DNA of 64,000 nt from Effrenium voratum (lineage: Eukaryota > Sar > Dinophyceae > Suessiales > Symbiodiniaceae), in contig CAUJNA010003317.1 in the NCBI GenBank assembly GCA_963377175.1, positions 272,501 to 336,500 of the forward strand, in the 5' to 3' direction. Shown here one piece after another: positions 38,784 through 51,309 of this stretch. How positions within the stretch are numbered: the stretch's first letter is position 1; each line of letters opens with the position of its first letter. Position numbers and translations under genes: made by a program. The notes beneath the pieces are model-generated. The model was given only the letters and a program-made list of their open reading frames with translations, made no database searches and was not told the DNA's origin.

Positions 38784-40595
38784 TATCCTGATGTGCTCCT
38801 TCACTCGCTGCCCAAATCATGACAAACTTGCTGAGTCGAAAATCGTTGGAGGGGTCCAGAGGGAAGGACCTGTGTTGGGATCGCCTAAATTGGATGGGGG
38901 TCATTCCCTCATTCCCTACTGAAAGCTTCTCAAAATGGAGAACCTCTTTTAGGAGGTATTCAACAGGAAACCCACGGGCTGGAGGGGGGTCATTGCCATT
39001 TTCTGTGACCATGGGTAGCACCCAATGGTCCTTGACTTTCCCTTGCAACAGTGCCCCAGTGCGTTGTTTTTCGTTGGGTTAATCAAATCTCCGTGGGGTT
39101 GGGCAGTTTGTGGCACTCTTTATCGCGTTCTGTTTTGTGGGCCGGCATGAGCTAAAGGCATATCATTTGCTGCGGGTCTTCCATTTGTTTGGTCGATTTC
39201 TTGTTTTGATTGCTTGGTTGGATCTCTAAACTTCAACTTGCTTTCATTTGAGCTGCAGGATGCATGTGTTTGATTTGTCCCTGTTGGTTTTTGAAGGGTG
39301 CCTTATCACCGATGAAAATGTGTTTAGTGCATTTGCAAATGGAGTCTTTGGATAGAAAGCCAAGCTTTTCTCACTTTCGATGGAGCCAGGTTGGGCTGTT
39401 GTCTGACGAATCCACGTAGGGGGCTGAACACATTGTGCACATTCTCCTATGACTATGGCTTTAAGCACTCAACCCCGGTCTATGGTTGGGTGTATGAGCG
39501 GTTGGCCAAGATCTGTAGGGGAGCAGGTCAGACAAGGCTTGCGTGACTTGCTGCCTGGAGTGGCGCAGGTGGATCGACAACAGCAACTCCAGCAGAAGGC
39601 AAAGCACCTTGGCATCGACTGAATCATGGGGTCCGTGAGTCACATGGGGGGTTGTCAAAACTGAGTACCCGTTAAATGGGCCACGGTTTATGTGGGGCTC
39701 GGGGTCCATATTTATTGGGATCCTCACTCCCTGCGCTCTTGGACTTTAAACTTTTTGGGAATACATGTTTAGTGATTAGAGCAAGTTTAGACATTGTTTT
39801 CAATAGCGAGCACAGAAAGTATTTTAGTTGGTGTCCCTTGCTTCAGAGTTTGGAATTACCGCAGATTTTGCGGATTGATTCAGAGCCACATCAAGGGGAG
39901 CTCCGTCAAACCAATATCTTCCTGCGAGGTCAATTATTTCTCACAAGACCCCCAACCAGTTGCATGCGAAGCCACGCAGGGAGAATGCCATCAGCGACTG
40001 AAGGGGGTTTTGGGGGGCCGGATGTGTTTTTCGCCCAGCATCATGTGGAAACCTCACCTTCCTGGGCAAATGCCCAGCATGCCCCCCATGTGGAAACTTC
40101 ATCTTCCTGGGCAAACGTTTGAGCTTCCACTTGTCCGTCGTGCTTGCATACCTCTTGCATACCTTCAGAAATTCACATGTGAAGATTGCCTGTTCGCTGC
40201 ACGTGCCTTTGATTTTGAAACATGCCTGTGTCCGCTTGGTTGACACCAGGTTTACACCGTTGCCGTTGCAAGCTGTGTCGGGCACCCTTAGAAAAGCACA
40301 CGCACCCATTTACCCCTGCCAGGCTCATATCTTTTCTTGGAGTTTCCTTCATTCTCCCCTTTGCCCAGCAAGCAGTCAAGACCGTTTTGCGGGTCCGCTC
40401 AGCGAGTTCTTCGCGATGCGCTGAGGTCCTTGTTTCAGAAGCTGCCGGGGTTTTGCCATTGCAGCACTGAGTTTCTGCCGCGGCCTCGGGTGATGTGATG
40501 CTGATGTTGCTTTGCCGTCTGTCGAATCCACCGCGGTTTGGGGAAGGAGACTACGCCTGGTCCCTGAATTCTTGGTGGCTCCTTGTCCTTTTAGC

Positions 40596-40672
40596 CTTTT
40601 AGTGTTTAGTGGTAGTTTTCATTTAACCCACTAAAAATTAAGCTTTTAGCGGGGGGTGTGAGGGCAGCCCAG
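40596..40672. repeat. Dispersed repeat F3
   Basis: The core TTTAGTGGTAGTTTTCATTT, AACCCACTAAAA, then GGGCAGCCCAG recurs with variation at 2221-2295, 36548-36625, 37275-37345, 43381-43430, 44838-44905, 45344-45410 and 61768-61835. TTTAGTGG and CCACTAAA form a small inverted pair. Confidence 0.6.
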
Positions 40673-41689
40673 AATTCCATTGTTAACACTACGCATTTAT
40701 GGGGTAAATTTATTTTCATGGGTAGTTTGAGGGCCCAGCTAGGTCCGTGTAAAGGAAACCAATGGGCGTGGTCATCTTTTGGGACAATTCAGCGTGAGTT
40801 TCCTCTTGGCGGAGTGATCTTTAAGGGGGAAACACGGAGAGCCTTCGTCTAGTGACGAATTAGGTTTCTGGATCTTTTGGCGCTCGGCATGCATGCAGCT
40901 ATCAAAAGCGATGTGTTGCTTTGAATGTGCGTTCTTGGCCAGGTATCATTTGCGGCCTGCCGTTCCCATTCTTTCCACCAATCCTTCTTCCAAAAACTCA
41001 CTTGCCCAAGGCGAATCGACCTTTTGTTCCATAGTTAGTCAAGGTTACACAAGGTTAACCATGGATTCCTGGGTGCTTTGGGCAACTGAGGAACTCTTCT
41101 TCCATAAAGCCAAAGGTTGCGTTGGGGGGGTTGGGGAGGTTCAGGGGGTTGGGTGGAGAGCCTTCACACTAGATTTGTGAGCAACCCTGCTTGGGATACT
41201 TATATAAGCGTTTCCTCTCTGCAGTACTGGGCTTGTTTAACCCCCATTTGGGTATGTTTTGTCTTGAGAGTGCACTTTTTGAGATAGGTCTTTCACTGGG
41301 ACTCCAACTGGCACAGTGAAGCGGATTCCCTTGGATTCCTCCCCAAAGCTGCTGAATCAAATGTGTCGATCCTCAGCTATTTGCGGATCATTTTTGTTCA
41401 CCCACAGCGAAGGGTATCCCTAGGGTCGTGGATGGATGTGCAAACTTGAAGGACACCTGCAAGATTCATTGCCCGGCTCTTTTTTTGCGGGTCTTGGGTC
41501 GGCTTGTCACAGGTTGCGTTCTCCTGGCATGGAACCCATCACATCTGACATGGGGACCGTGATTTAGATGGTAGCATCGGTGGTGGCACTTGGATCCATT
41601 GACGTGCCCCAATCTCTCTCTCTCTCCCTCTTTTTTTGCAGGGGCGCCCCTTTATGTGTTTTCCCGCGTGTTTTGAGGACCTGAGTGGC

Positions 41690-41785
41690 CATGGAACTTC
41701 CCTGAAAGTCTCCAAATCGGAGGCTCAAGATCGCCGACGTCGGGGAAGTCCTCACGAAGAAGAAGGGCGATGTGCCCGAGGGGCG
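41690..41785 (+). CDS. Exon-like island, unknown protein
   Basis: The frame reads RLKIADVGEVLTKKKGDVPE with GC-rich codons. It lies about 0.8 kb before the cyclic-nucleotide-binding island on the same strand and could belong to the same gene. Confidence 0.25.
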
Positions 41786-42537
41786 TTTCGGTGGGTTGTT
41801 TGGTAGGGGCAAGCTGCTGAGTGGCAAAAGTTGTTGTGCCAACCCGCTCAGGAAGTGAGGTTTGGTGCGGTTGTTTTTGCTCAAGAGCCGAAAGATATGG
41901 TTAAATGGTTTTCTCCTTTGATGTGTTTGGCTAGGCGTCGTATATCGGGGCTGTCCAGAAAATGTGGGGCCATTTTTTAAGTATTCCCCCCGGATTCCCC
42001 CCCTGAAAGAAACTGGCGGCACCTGGAGTGGCGTTGGTTTAGTCAAAAGGGGCAACATGTTTGGACACAATAATTATGAGGCAAGACGAATCTGAAGGTA
42101 TCTTTGCCCCAAGAGTTGGGGATTGTTGACATCTGATTGGTCGCCCCTTGGTTGACAGGCGCTTCCTGTCCACCAGGTCCCTGCTGAATGTCCGAAGGCT
42201 CTCGAGTACGCGCGGGAATGGCAAACGAGAACTGAAACGAGACCACCAGCGGTTGGGTGGGGGCTAAGAACCAAAGAAGGGGCTTGCAGGACGATCTGCC
42301 ATGTGGCGCCGGTGTCGTAGGTGAGTTTGCGCGTTGTTTGGAAAGTAAATGCGAATGAACTGTTTTTTTGCTGAAAGTATATGTCCATATCTGCACCCCT
42401 GGTATGAACCCCTAGTTCATGGGTTAGCTAGCCGTTAGTTATGGCGTAGTTCTGGGAACCCTGTTAAAGGGTCCCAAAAGACCATGGATTCAAAAAAAAT
42501 CCGCCTTTGACCGAGAGGGAAGCCATCTACCTACCAG

Positions 42538-42649
42538 CTTGGAGCGATCAAGGCGGGTGTTCGGTTTTCGGCGCGAGGTGCTCTATGCAGAGCACGATGA
42601 GAGCACCAGCCTTTACCTCATCCTGGAAGGGGAGGTTGTGATCCGTGAC
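42538..42649 (+). CDS. Exon fragment of a cyclic-nucleotide-binding domain
   Basis: After a CTACCAG acceptor-like site the frame reads RRVFGFRREVLYAEHDESTS, then LYLILEGEVVIRD. This matches the first strands of a cNMP-binding domain (consensus ...Ge.ly.eGd....lY.IleGev.v.d). The exon would end at a GTGCGC donor. The domain occurs in protein kinase regulators, kinases and ion channels; which one is unknown. The phosphate-binding cassette must lie in a later exon that I did not find. Confidence 0.5.
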
Positions 42650-43848
42650 GGTGCGCAGGGGTTGGGCGATGCCCAGCGGGGGGGGGGGTGGGGTTTGGCA
42701 TGTGTTTCTGGAAGGTTGGTACCTCTTGACAGGCTGCCAATCGAAAGGGAAGCAGAACCTTGGGGACGGGCTTGAAGGAGATGCTGCGCAGTGTATGCGT
42801 GAGCACCTGCAGATGCAAGACTCTAGCTGCATCCTGCGCCCATTTGGCAACATGACGTTTCCAGCGCACATCCTTGCGACTAGCTGGGGGGGGGGGGGGG
42901 CGGATTGGGATGCAAGTGCTGATTGGAGTGGCCTCTTTTTGTTCGGCGGCAGGTGAACTCACAGCAGTTCACCATGCCCACCTATGGAACCCAAAGAATC
43001 ACCGGCGAATTGGACCCCCAGTTTGGGGGTCCATGGCGGAAGGCCATCATAGGCGGCTGCTGTGTTGGGAGAGCCCCGGCTTGGTTTGCCTTTGGCCGGC
43101 CTGGGCAAGTAGGTTATAGCCATGGCTCGGGGAGCGTTCCAAAAAGGGTACCCTTATTGCAACCTCTCTGCTAGAGGACCTAGCCAGTTGTGATAACCTA
43201 CGTACCCTGGGCTGAACATGCACTTTTGAGAACCTGGCACATCCAATCAGCCACAGGACCATGTTTTCCCGAGCCCCGCCAGGCGGCGATTTTGAACGAC
43301 CTTCAAACTTGGCGGTTCCAGGGCGTCCGGTTCCTTAGGTTTTTAGGTTTCTTTGGCTTCAGTGGGGTGTGTGTGTGTGTGTCCATTAAACCCGCTAAAA
43401 GCTAAACTCTAGCACGGGATCCGAGGACAGGATACACGTCCCTAAGCAAATGATGTATCGGGTCCATGTTTCGGGGACACATTGTTGTCCCAAACGACCT
43501 ATTTCGACCCCCGTTTGTGTTGCTTTTAAGTTTCCGACATGCAACAAAAACCGGATCCAGGGTCTATTCCACATTATTGGCCTGGATCCACATTATTGGC
43601 CTGGATCCATAAAATTGGCCTCGAATCCTTTCCAGCAGGGTCTATTTTGCAACCTCTTTATTTAGGAGGGAGTTCTTGGATGCATGCCCCACCACGGCGT
43701 TTTGTTTTTCCCGGTGAAGCCGAGCCCTTGCGCTGATGCGGTGGCCAGGTGAGCATGTGAGTTACCTCAGTGCTGGCCTCAGGTCGGTGAAGTCCGGTGA
43801 GTGGTCACTTTCTGTGACCCAGTTGCCCATTGGTGCCCTTAACATAGT

Positions 43849-43945
43849 TGTTGTTGGGAACCATTTTGCATCTTACTTTTTGTGGTTTAGTGGGAAATCC
43901 CCACTTAACTGATTTTCGCTCCCCTTCCAACGTCAACCAAGTTAG
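43849..43945. repeat. Dispersed repeat F5
   Basis: This copy shares GTTGTTGGGAA, TGTGGTTTAGTGG and GCTCCCCTTCCAACGTCAAC with 51197-51309. A diverged copy lies at 44485-44590, where an A run of about 24 bases is expanded inside the element. Confidence 0.65.
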
Positions 43946-45736
43946 GCGACTTAAGGATTTCCCTTTAAAGTCAACCAACCAGAAAAGGATGCATTTTTTT
44001 CCCATGGCCACTGGTCCTTGCTGCATCTGGGGTGACACCAGAAGGACCCCCCCCCTTTAGAAGAGGTGCAGTCATGAGGGATGCCCCACGTTTGGTATCA
44101 CAGAGCAAGTTGTATGTTTCGCGGGTGTTGAGACCCGTCCGGAAAAGTCGCGGGTCGAAAAAGTCCAGCCAGTTGGGTGCTGGGGTGTGCCCTTTGGGCA
44201 GAAAATTGGCTCGGTGTCCTTGAGTTTCCGTTCGCCAGGGGGCAATACACATTCGGAGCAACCCAGCAAACGGTTTATCCCCGAAGGGGGGTCAAGTGAC
44301 GTTTATGCCTGACTAAACGTAATGGGAAGATCGAATTTCGAGGGTCGGGCGTGAAGGTTGGCCAACAGTTGGCAAGCAGCGCCAGCAGAACATGTTGCCG
44401 TTCAAGTTACAGAGAGCGGAACCTTTAAAGCAGTTGATTGGGGTGCCTCTTGTTCTCGTGGAAAGCAAACATGGTTGTATTTTGCTTGTTGTGGTTCAGT
44501 GGTTGAAATCCAAATCCACTTAGCTGCTATATATTTTAAAAAAAAAAAAAAAAAAAAAAACATGCCCCCCTTCCAACGTCAATCAAAGGAAACCAAAACC
44601 AGCTGTTTGGAGGGTTCCCGTTTGGATTTTTGGAGAAGCCCATTTGCCCGTCTGGTCCCATGGACTTAGCGCTGGCCGGTGGTGTTTGCTCAACAAGGAG
44701 GTCATCGAAAACACATCCAACAGGGCATCCACAGCATACCCCGAAACTCGGCAAAAGCGAATCAAATTAAAATCAATTCTGAGCTATAGTGGGGGCTCGC
44801 CTGAAGGCGCCCCCAGTCCCCTTACCTTTTCCGGCTGTTTGGGTTTAGTGGCGTTCATCAGACCCACGAAAAGTTCTTTCGCCGGGGATCAGACAACGGA
44901 TAGCCCAGTTTAGTGTGGCCCAAGCCCTTGTGGCCCCACTGGGTTTTTCTCAAAGTTGACCCCAGCTAAGTTGGTTTCCTTTTCACCCAACAGCTGGTGT
45001 CCTTTTTCCCTCAAAATCGTGGACCCCAGGTTTTTAGGCTCCAGGCCCTCCAACCAGCCCCAAAGGGTCAGACACACCCAAGCCAGGGGCGTCTTTTTGG
45101 CGGCTCCCAGGTGAGGGCCAGACCTTGGGTGAGTTCCGAGCCGGGCGCTCGGCGAGGTCTGTGCGATTTTTTTCAAAATGTGTCCAGCTGAAATGACCTG
45201 CTGGTGGCATGCTTGGTTGGTTGCCCTCGTTTGCATGTCCGGTGCCCATGCCTCAAATTTGTCAGTCAACCAACATAGTTGAGTCCCCCTTTTCTTTGGT
45301 GCATTTTGCTTGGATGTGAGGCCTTTTTTTTTGCCAACCAATGGGTTTTCCATTAATTAATTAAACAACTGAAAGTTAAACTTTTAGCAGGGGAGCAGAA
45401 AGCAACCAAGTTTTGCTCCCGCCATTTCTCTTGTTCGAGAACCACTCAGTCCCTCAGAAGGCGTCCTTGTTGGTTGGTTTGGTCAAAAATAGATGGCCCT
45501 GGTTTACCTGGTGGTTGACTCATCTACCAAAGCCATCTTTTTCCAAGCAAACCAGCCTAAAAGGCCACTCAGGCCCTCAGTGCCGACCCATTTTCTGACA
45601 CCCAATTCTGGTGACCCCTGGAATTCCATTTGCAGTTCCTTTTTCTAACTTAAGTGGGGAAGAATCAACCCCCCCCACGCCCCTGGATCCCCAAGGTGGG
45701 GGTTGGGCTATCGACCGCGACCGACCGATTCGTCAG

Positions 45737-45848
45737 GTCTTCGAGCTTCAAGGCGCGGACGACGCGCGCGTGGAGTGCATCGCGGACTGCGAGATCTTCG
45801 AGGTCCAGGAGCGGGAGATGAAGAGGCGCGGGCTTCGGCTTCGGCTCG
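45737..45848 (+). CDS. Exon-like island, possible later part of the cNMP-binding gene
   Basis: The frame reads VFELQGADDARVECIADCEI and FEVQEREMKRRG. The ARVECIADCEIFEV run resembles the closing strands of a cyclic-nucleotide-binding domain (R.AtV.A......l). It follows a CAG acceptor-like site and ends before GTTTCTAG, where an F1 repeat begins. Linking it to the exon at 42538 is inference. Confidence 0.38.
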
Positions 45849-45850
45849 GT

Positions 45851-45974
45851 TTCTAGGTCCCCCAGCTAGGCGCCAACTTTTACCGTTTCTTTTTTGGTTG
45901 GGAGGGTTCCCCTACTATAGACTACGGGAAAAAAGTTGGTACCCGTATTCTCACCTCCCTACTGGAGGACCTAG
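45851..45974. repeat. Dispersed palindromic repeat F1, copy 3
   Basis: It begins CTAGGTCCCCCAGCTAGGCG and ends CTACTGGAGGACCTAGG. It lies directly after the putative exon at 45737-45848, so it would sit at the start of an intron. Confidence 0.8.
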
Positions 45975-48540
45975 GTCTTTTTTGGCGTGGGACCGTGGGC
46001 GGGGCGTGGGCCTTTTTGTGCTCCCTTCCTGAGTCCGTTTCGGACTTGATCGTCGCGTTTTGGGCTTGGACCGCTTCAGTGGCAAATGAAAGGTTTGAAC
46101 TTCTTTGGCCAAAGTCAGTTGTGGAGAAAATTTCCCCCAAGGGGGTTGGATTAAAGGGAAACCAACAGGAAAGCCGGATTTCTTGAGGTCCAAAGCCAGG
46201 TTTCGACAGAATGTCCTGCGTGGTTTCTGAGCATCGCCAAAAGCTGAGGTTTGGGGTTTGTGTTGTTTTTCTTTGGAACGCATGTGGAGGCCGTCCTATA
46301 TGCCAAAAACTGGGGCCAGCGGACTTTTGGTCCTGAGGCTTTAGCCATGAGTTTCAGGTGAGTGGCTAAACCTAGAAGCGGGCCTTACCGGTTCCCTGAC
46401 TCACTTCCTGAGTTCTTGGGCTTCATTTTTTTCAAGAAGACCTTTTTAGCGGTACACAGTTGGTTCGGACTGACATTTTCTGGCCAACCTACTCAATAAG
46501 TGGGTTCCTTGTCCGTTTGGTAGGGACGGTGTGTCATCAACCTTCAATTCTTAGAGCAACGTAACGGCTCCCATTACTTCCATTGCTGATACAATTATTT
46601 TATATGTTCCCCTGTTGGTGTTTAGAGGAATCTATCACTACTGTAAATATAGTTTCCCCAGGGACTTTAGCACATCGTCAGCATCCCCCCAATTGGTGGC
46701 TTGGTTTGGTGGTTGGACGTTAGGGGCTACCTTCCCCATTTGGTTTCAAAGAAACTGGGGTTCAAATCCTAAGCCACCAATCCAAACCACCAATTGAGGG
46801 GAAGCTGAAATGGAGGCAGAGAACCATAGCCATGCGCCACACGAGTTTGACGATGGCACCAGGTTTGTCCAAGACTGGCGGTCTACCGTTGACCTGGGGA
46901 GCATGGGGCCTGGGTGGGTCTCCCCAAGAGCAGCGCACTTCCCAAAAGATTCTACTTATCATCACTGTTGTTGGCAAGTGTTTCAGTTTTGTTGGTTTTC
47001 TGGGTCTGTTTGTTTCTTCGTGGGGTTCTGCAAGAAAGCAAAGTGGTTTGTTACCATGCCCCATCCACGCGGTCAACGCCAAAGTTTCTCTGAACCTCGA
47101 TGGCGTCTCCATCGCCACTATCCCAGCAGTTTGCTGGGATATACACGTCTCCATCGCACTGTTTGGGTTGGGTTTCTCTCAACGGATAGCCGTCGGTCAA
47201 GAGCCGTTGCCGTGCAATGACAGTAGATGGCTTTCCCAAAAGGAGGGCTTGGCCTCAGCAGTCTCAGCCGCTACCGTCAAATGGCCGCGGGAAATGGAGC
47301 ATGGCTTCCCAAAGCCCGTGCCCCACTGTCCAAAAGGGGATTGGGTAAGCAGCCTTCGGGTGTGGAGGTGGGGTTTAAAGATGAGCTGTTGGTTGCCCAG
47401 TTTTTTGTTTCTCGTTTTTTTGAATGGTACATGCTTTCGGTTAAAACAAAAACCTGCATCCAATTTTGAGACCCTAAACGGGGCATGCCTTTCAAAGTTA
47501 GTGGCGCATGGGTTGCAAGGACCCCAAAATCCACCAAAATCCATCCCTAGGGGTAGGTGAACTTGGGGTAGGTCACCATGGACCTTGGGCACCTCGCAGG
47601 TTTCTGGAAAACTTCCCTTCAGATCGCAACATGCTGCGGGAGCACTTTAAGGCCAGGGCACCCCGGGGATTCCAAGAACCCTTCCTTCCACTTTGCCATG
47701 CCACCCGTGGGAGGGTTCCTGGAACTTTGAAAGACCTGCCAGCTGACGTGGGAGAGGGCACCCTCAGCCACGCAGACATATATTATTGGTTTAGTTGGCA
47801 TGAAGCCGGGCTAGCTTCGGAGAAGTGGCATCGCATACCTTGAACATGAACTCAAGAAACCCGTAAAAACTGGGCGTGGGATCTGCGAAGGCGAGTCCTC
47901 TACACTCGGAGGTTTGTTTCCATGTTTTCGCGTCAATGGAGCATGGAAAATTAGGTTCCTGTCGGCGTTGGACATAGTTTGCAGGACATGACTGTACACT
48001 GGTGAGGTCGTACAGGGGACATGGCTGGGACAAGGGCCTCAGCGACTAGGAAACGTATCAGTTTCTCCTTTTTCTTGGCGGGTCCCAGCCATCTGCGGTT
48101 TTTGTCTTTTCGGCTTTGGTTGGGTTTCGGCTTCTTTTGGAGCCTTGAGCACGGAGCCCCAGGCTTTGCACAATGCGAGACCTGGCATTGGCCTATCTCA
48201 CTCCCCGAGCTCATCTTTCATCTTTTTGGGCGTGAATTGTAAACTCGAAGTGGTTTGAGTTTTGAATCTTTTGAGTTTTGAGTTTTGAGTTTTGCGTCTT
48301 TGCGCGGGGTAAACTTTTTGGTTGTTCATCTGGATGTCCGCTCGACTGGCGTGACTGGCAAGTTGGTGAGCAACTAAGTTTGGGAGCGTTTTTTTGGCCC
48401 ACGGTTCGGAAGTTTGCGGTCGTTCCAATTCTTGGTTGCAGGTGAGGTTTTCGGCGCGGAAGAGTCAAGAGATGGGCGGTCGCTGGGAGGGCCTCAGGAC
48501 GGGATTCGAAGCGCCATGAGTCGTATATGGGGGGTGAACC

Positions 48541-48655
48541 AACTAGGTCCCCCAGTAGTGCCCTTGTACAAACTTTTTTGGGGGAGGGTCCCCCTACTAA
48601 AATAGACTACAGAAAAAGGGGCACCCTTATTCTAACATCCCTGCTGAAGGACCTA
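48541..48655. repeat. Dispersed palindromic repeat F1, typical copy
   Basis: The element of about 115-125 bp opens CTAGGTCCCCCAGTAGTGCC. Its middle holds GGGGGAGGGT and CCCCCTACTAAAATAGACTA, and it closes GGGGCACCC...GGACCTA. The ends form an inverted repeat (CTAGGTCCYCCAGTAG type), with inner GTGCCC/GGGCAC also paired. Other full copies are at 37736, 38667, 45851 and 50700; partial copies are at about 2437-2490, 4158-4225 and 43137-43182. It has no coding capacity; MITE-like or introner-like status is inference. Confidence 0.82.
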
Positions 48656-50699
48656 TAATCAGTATTCCCTTCGGCCCCCAAACGATGGTACATTTTCGAA
48701 TTTTGCAGGGACATATCATCTTGTTCGTGGTTTTCCAGCCAATGGTCGCCCCATGAGGACCTGATGATCAATCTCCATAGGACTCAGTCGCCTTTTGAGC
48801 TCGGTAGGCTCACCCTTTTGGTGAGTTGTCTGATTCACTTCCGGGTGCCCAAAAGGAAAGAGCGCCATGCAAATCCGTTGGCATATTACCCGTATGAGCC
48901 GCGCCAAAAACCGGGTTTCATGGTTTCATGTGGGGTAAGTAAAGCCTAAGTCCATGGATTTTGTGCTGCCCAACGGAGCCAGTCAAGACCTTATGGATGA
49001 GGATTAGTAAGGGACAGTCCCAACGCTGGCATGGCTTTGCGCCGCTTTAGTGCCAGGTGCTGATTCGCCCAAATAGGCGTGTTTCCTGCAAGGGTCTTGG
49101 GATTCTAGTGCGGCTGGGCTTAAAACCCCCGAGAACCGGGAAAACCATTCCAGAGTGAGTGGGAAACGCATTCTCTTGTTCAAAGCCAATCGGCCTTTTC
49201 ACCTTTGGCGGGAAATTCATTCATGGGAGGTGTTGATTGCAGCCTGGGCTCAGTTTTCGCATGATTCCTTTTGGCGTGAGGGACGGGTATGACAACCGAT
49301 GGCAACCCTTTTTTGGGGGACACGAATTCTGGGGAGTTGGTGTTGAAGGCTAGCGCGGGAATGAGTCTGAGAACTCCTCATTGGTCGGCCTGGAGCCCTA
49401 GTTCCTGGAAAGCGTGGCATGCCAGTTCTGTTTTTTTTTTTGGTTTAAGGGGTCTATATAAAGGGGTTCCTACTGGCTGCGGGCATTGGGTAAAGGTGAA
49501 ACAAATCGGCAAAGAAGGTTACGCAAAAAAGCGGCCGGGGGGCCGCAGATGCCATCCACGTCTGTTTGGTTTTTGGATAAACCAGTGCAACATTCTTTGT
49601 TCACTCCCTGAGATCTTGGGCTTTATACTTTGGAAAGAAAGTTTTAGCAAGCAAGCGGGTCACCATTACCTGAGCTTATCTGCGCAAGCTCACATTGATG
49701 TAGGTCCTTTGCTTGGGGGATTCAGGATTCGGCGGTATAGCGCCAACTTGCAGATGATGATTTTGCGGCGGAAGGTGGCCATGTGGCATACTTCCATTCC
49801 CATCAATCTCTTGCAGCAACAAGGCAGCCCCGGCTTTTCCGGAGAAGAAGAGAGGAAAAAAGCAGGCCCGGCTTTTCCGGAAAAGCAGCGCCCGGCTTTT
49901 CAACGGAGAAAAAAGAAGCCGCGCCGCAACCCACACAAAAAAGCCGCGGATCTTCTCCGACAGCTCGCCTTCGCAGGAAGGCGACCATGACCATCTGCCA
50001 GCCGATTTTGATGTTTGTGACCAGCGGCTTGTCCAAAAGTGACCGCCTTCCCCTTTTGATGGCCTAGTTTTGATCCATGTTGAGCGAGGGCTCCAAAAGG
50101 TGAACATTTCTCTACTGCATTTGCTCTTTACAAAAATGGGCCTGAATGATACATGTTGGGATGGCGTCTTGATTAGGACTCCGAAGGGCAACGTGAAGCC
50201 GGCCTTTTTTGTGGGGGTTCCCATACGGCGATGGGCGCCTATGTGTTTTCAGCAACCTCTCCGGTGCATTTGCCGCATTCCGATTTATGCGGGCCTGTAA
50301 AGCTGCGGAGGAGAGGGGTGTCACCCCCGGAGCGAAAGGACAGGCAATCGATTCCTGGGGCCCTGCGGATCCGTTCCAAAGACGAGGGCTTGCAAGGTAC
50401 CCGGACGGCCTCCTTTGCTCATTCGCAAGCACTTGCAACAAGCTCCCTGGACTCTGTTCATTGTTTTTCGGACGGAGAAATGGGGCGCGAGGTGAATCTA
50501 TCCCCTCCCCAAACAACAAGTTAGGGTACATATTTGTTGTTCAAATCCACTCGTGCTGGCCGTGAGGAGCGCCAGGTTTTGTAGCCCGCGAAAGGCCCCC
50601 CCCACTGGGCTAACCCATAATTTCGGTTGTGCACCCGCCTAAGAGAGCCTTGCCAAGCCACCGGTTCAGAAGCGAGCTACGCTCTGCCAGGTTTAGGTT

Positions 50700-50820
50700 T
50701 CTAGGTCCCCCACGTACTGCCCTTGTACCAACTTTGTTGGGGGAGGGTTCCCCTACTAAAATAGACTGCAGACAAAAATCGGGCACCCTTATTCTAACCT
50801 CTCTACCGGAGGACCTAGGT
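50700..50820. repeat. Dispersed palindromic repeat F1, copy 5
   Basis: It begins CTAGGTCCCCCACGTACTGC and ends CTACCGGAGGACCTAGG, with the family core CCCCTACTAAAATAGACTGC. CTAGGT is present at both outer edges. Confidence 0.8.
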
Positions 50821-51196
50821 TTGTCAAGGGCCGAAGCTGCTTCACCTAACCGGCCAGGCGAGAAGCTTCTTGGAGTGGCAGGGACACTCCGCAAAAACCG
50901 CCAATTCACCACTGTCTGGAGGCACATAAAGGTTGTCAGAGGTCCAGGCTGCATGTCCTGTTTGGCGTAGCATATTCTGGAAGTCATGAAGTTCGCTGCA
51001 AATTGCCCGTTGGTGGTGTTCAACATCACTATTTGGCGCAATTGAAGTGAGTTCCGTTTGGGTGGGGCGATGTTTATGGAAAAAAGCTTGGGGAACCCTG
51101 GGTCAATGGCCAATTCGCATGATAAAAGCTACGCTTCTGTTGGTTTTCCTTGGTGTTTGGCCTGCTGAGATGCACTCAGGGCAGCTGCTTACATGG

Positions 51197-51309
51197 TTGT
51201 TGTTGGGAAACGTGTTGCGTTTTGACTGATTGTGGTTTAGTGGCTGGAATCCCTACTGAACTGCTAAAATTCATATTATTGCTCCCCTTCCAACGTCAAC
51301 CAATCTTAG
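51197..51309. repeat. Dispersed repeat F5, second copy
   Basis: It shares GTTGTTGGGAA, TGTGGTTTAGTGG, CTACTGAACTG and GCTCCCCTTCCAACGTCAAC with 43849-43945. No coding capacity is seen. Confidence 0.62.
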
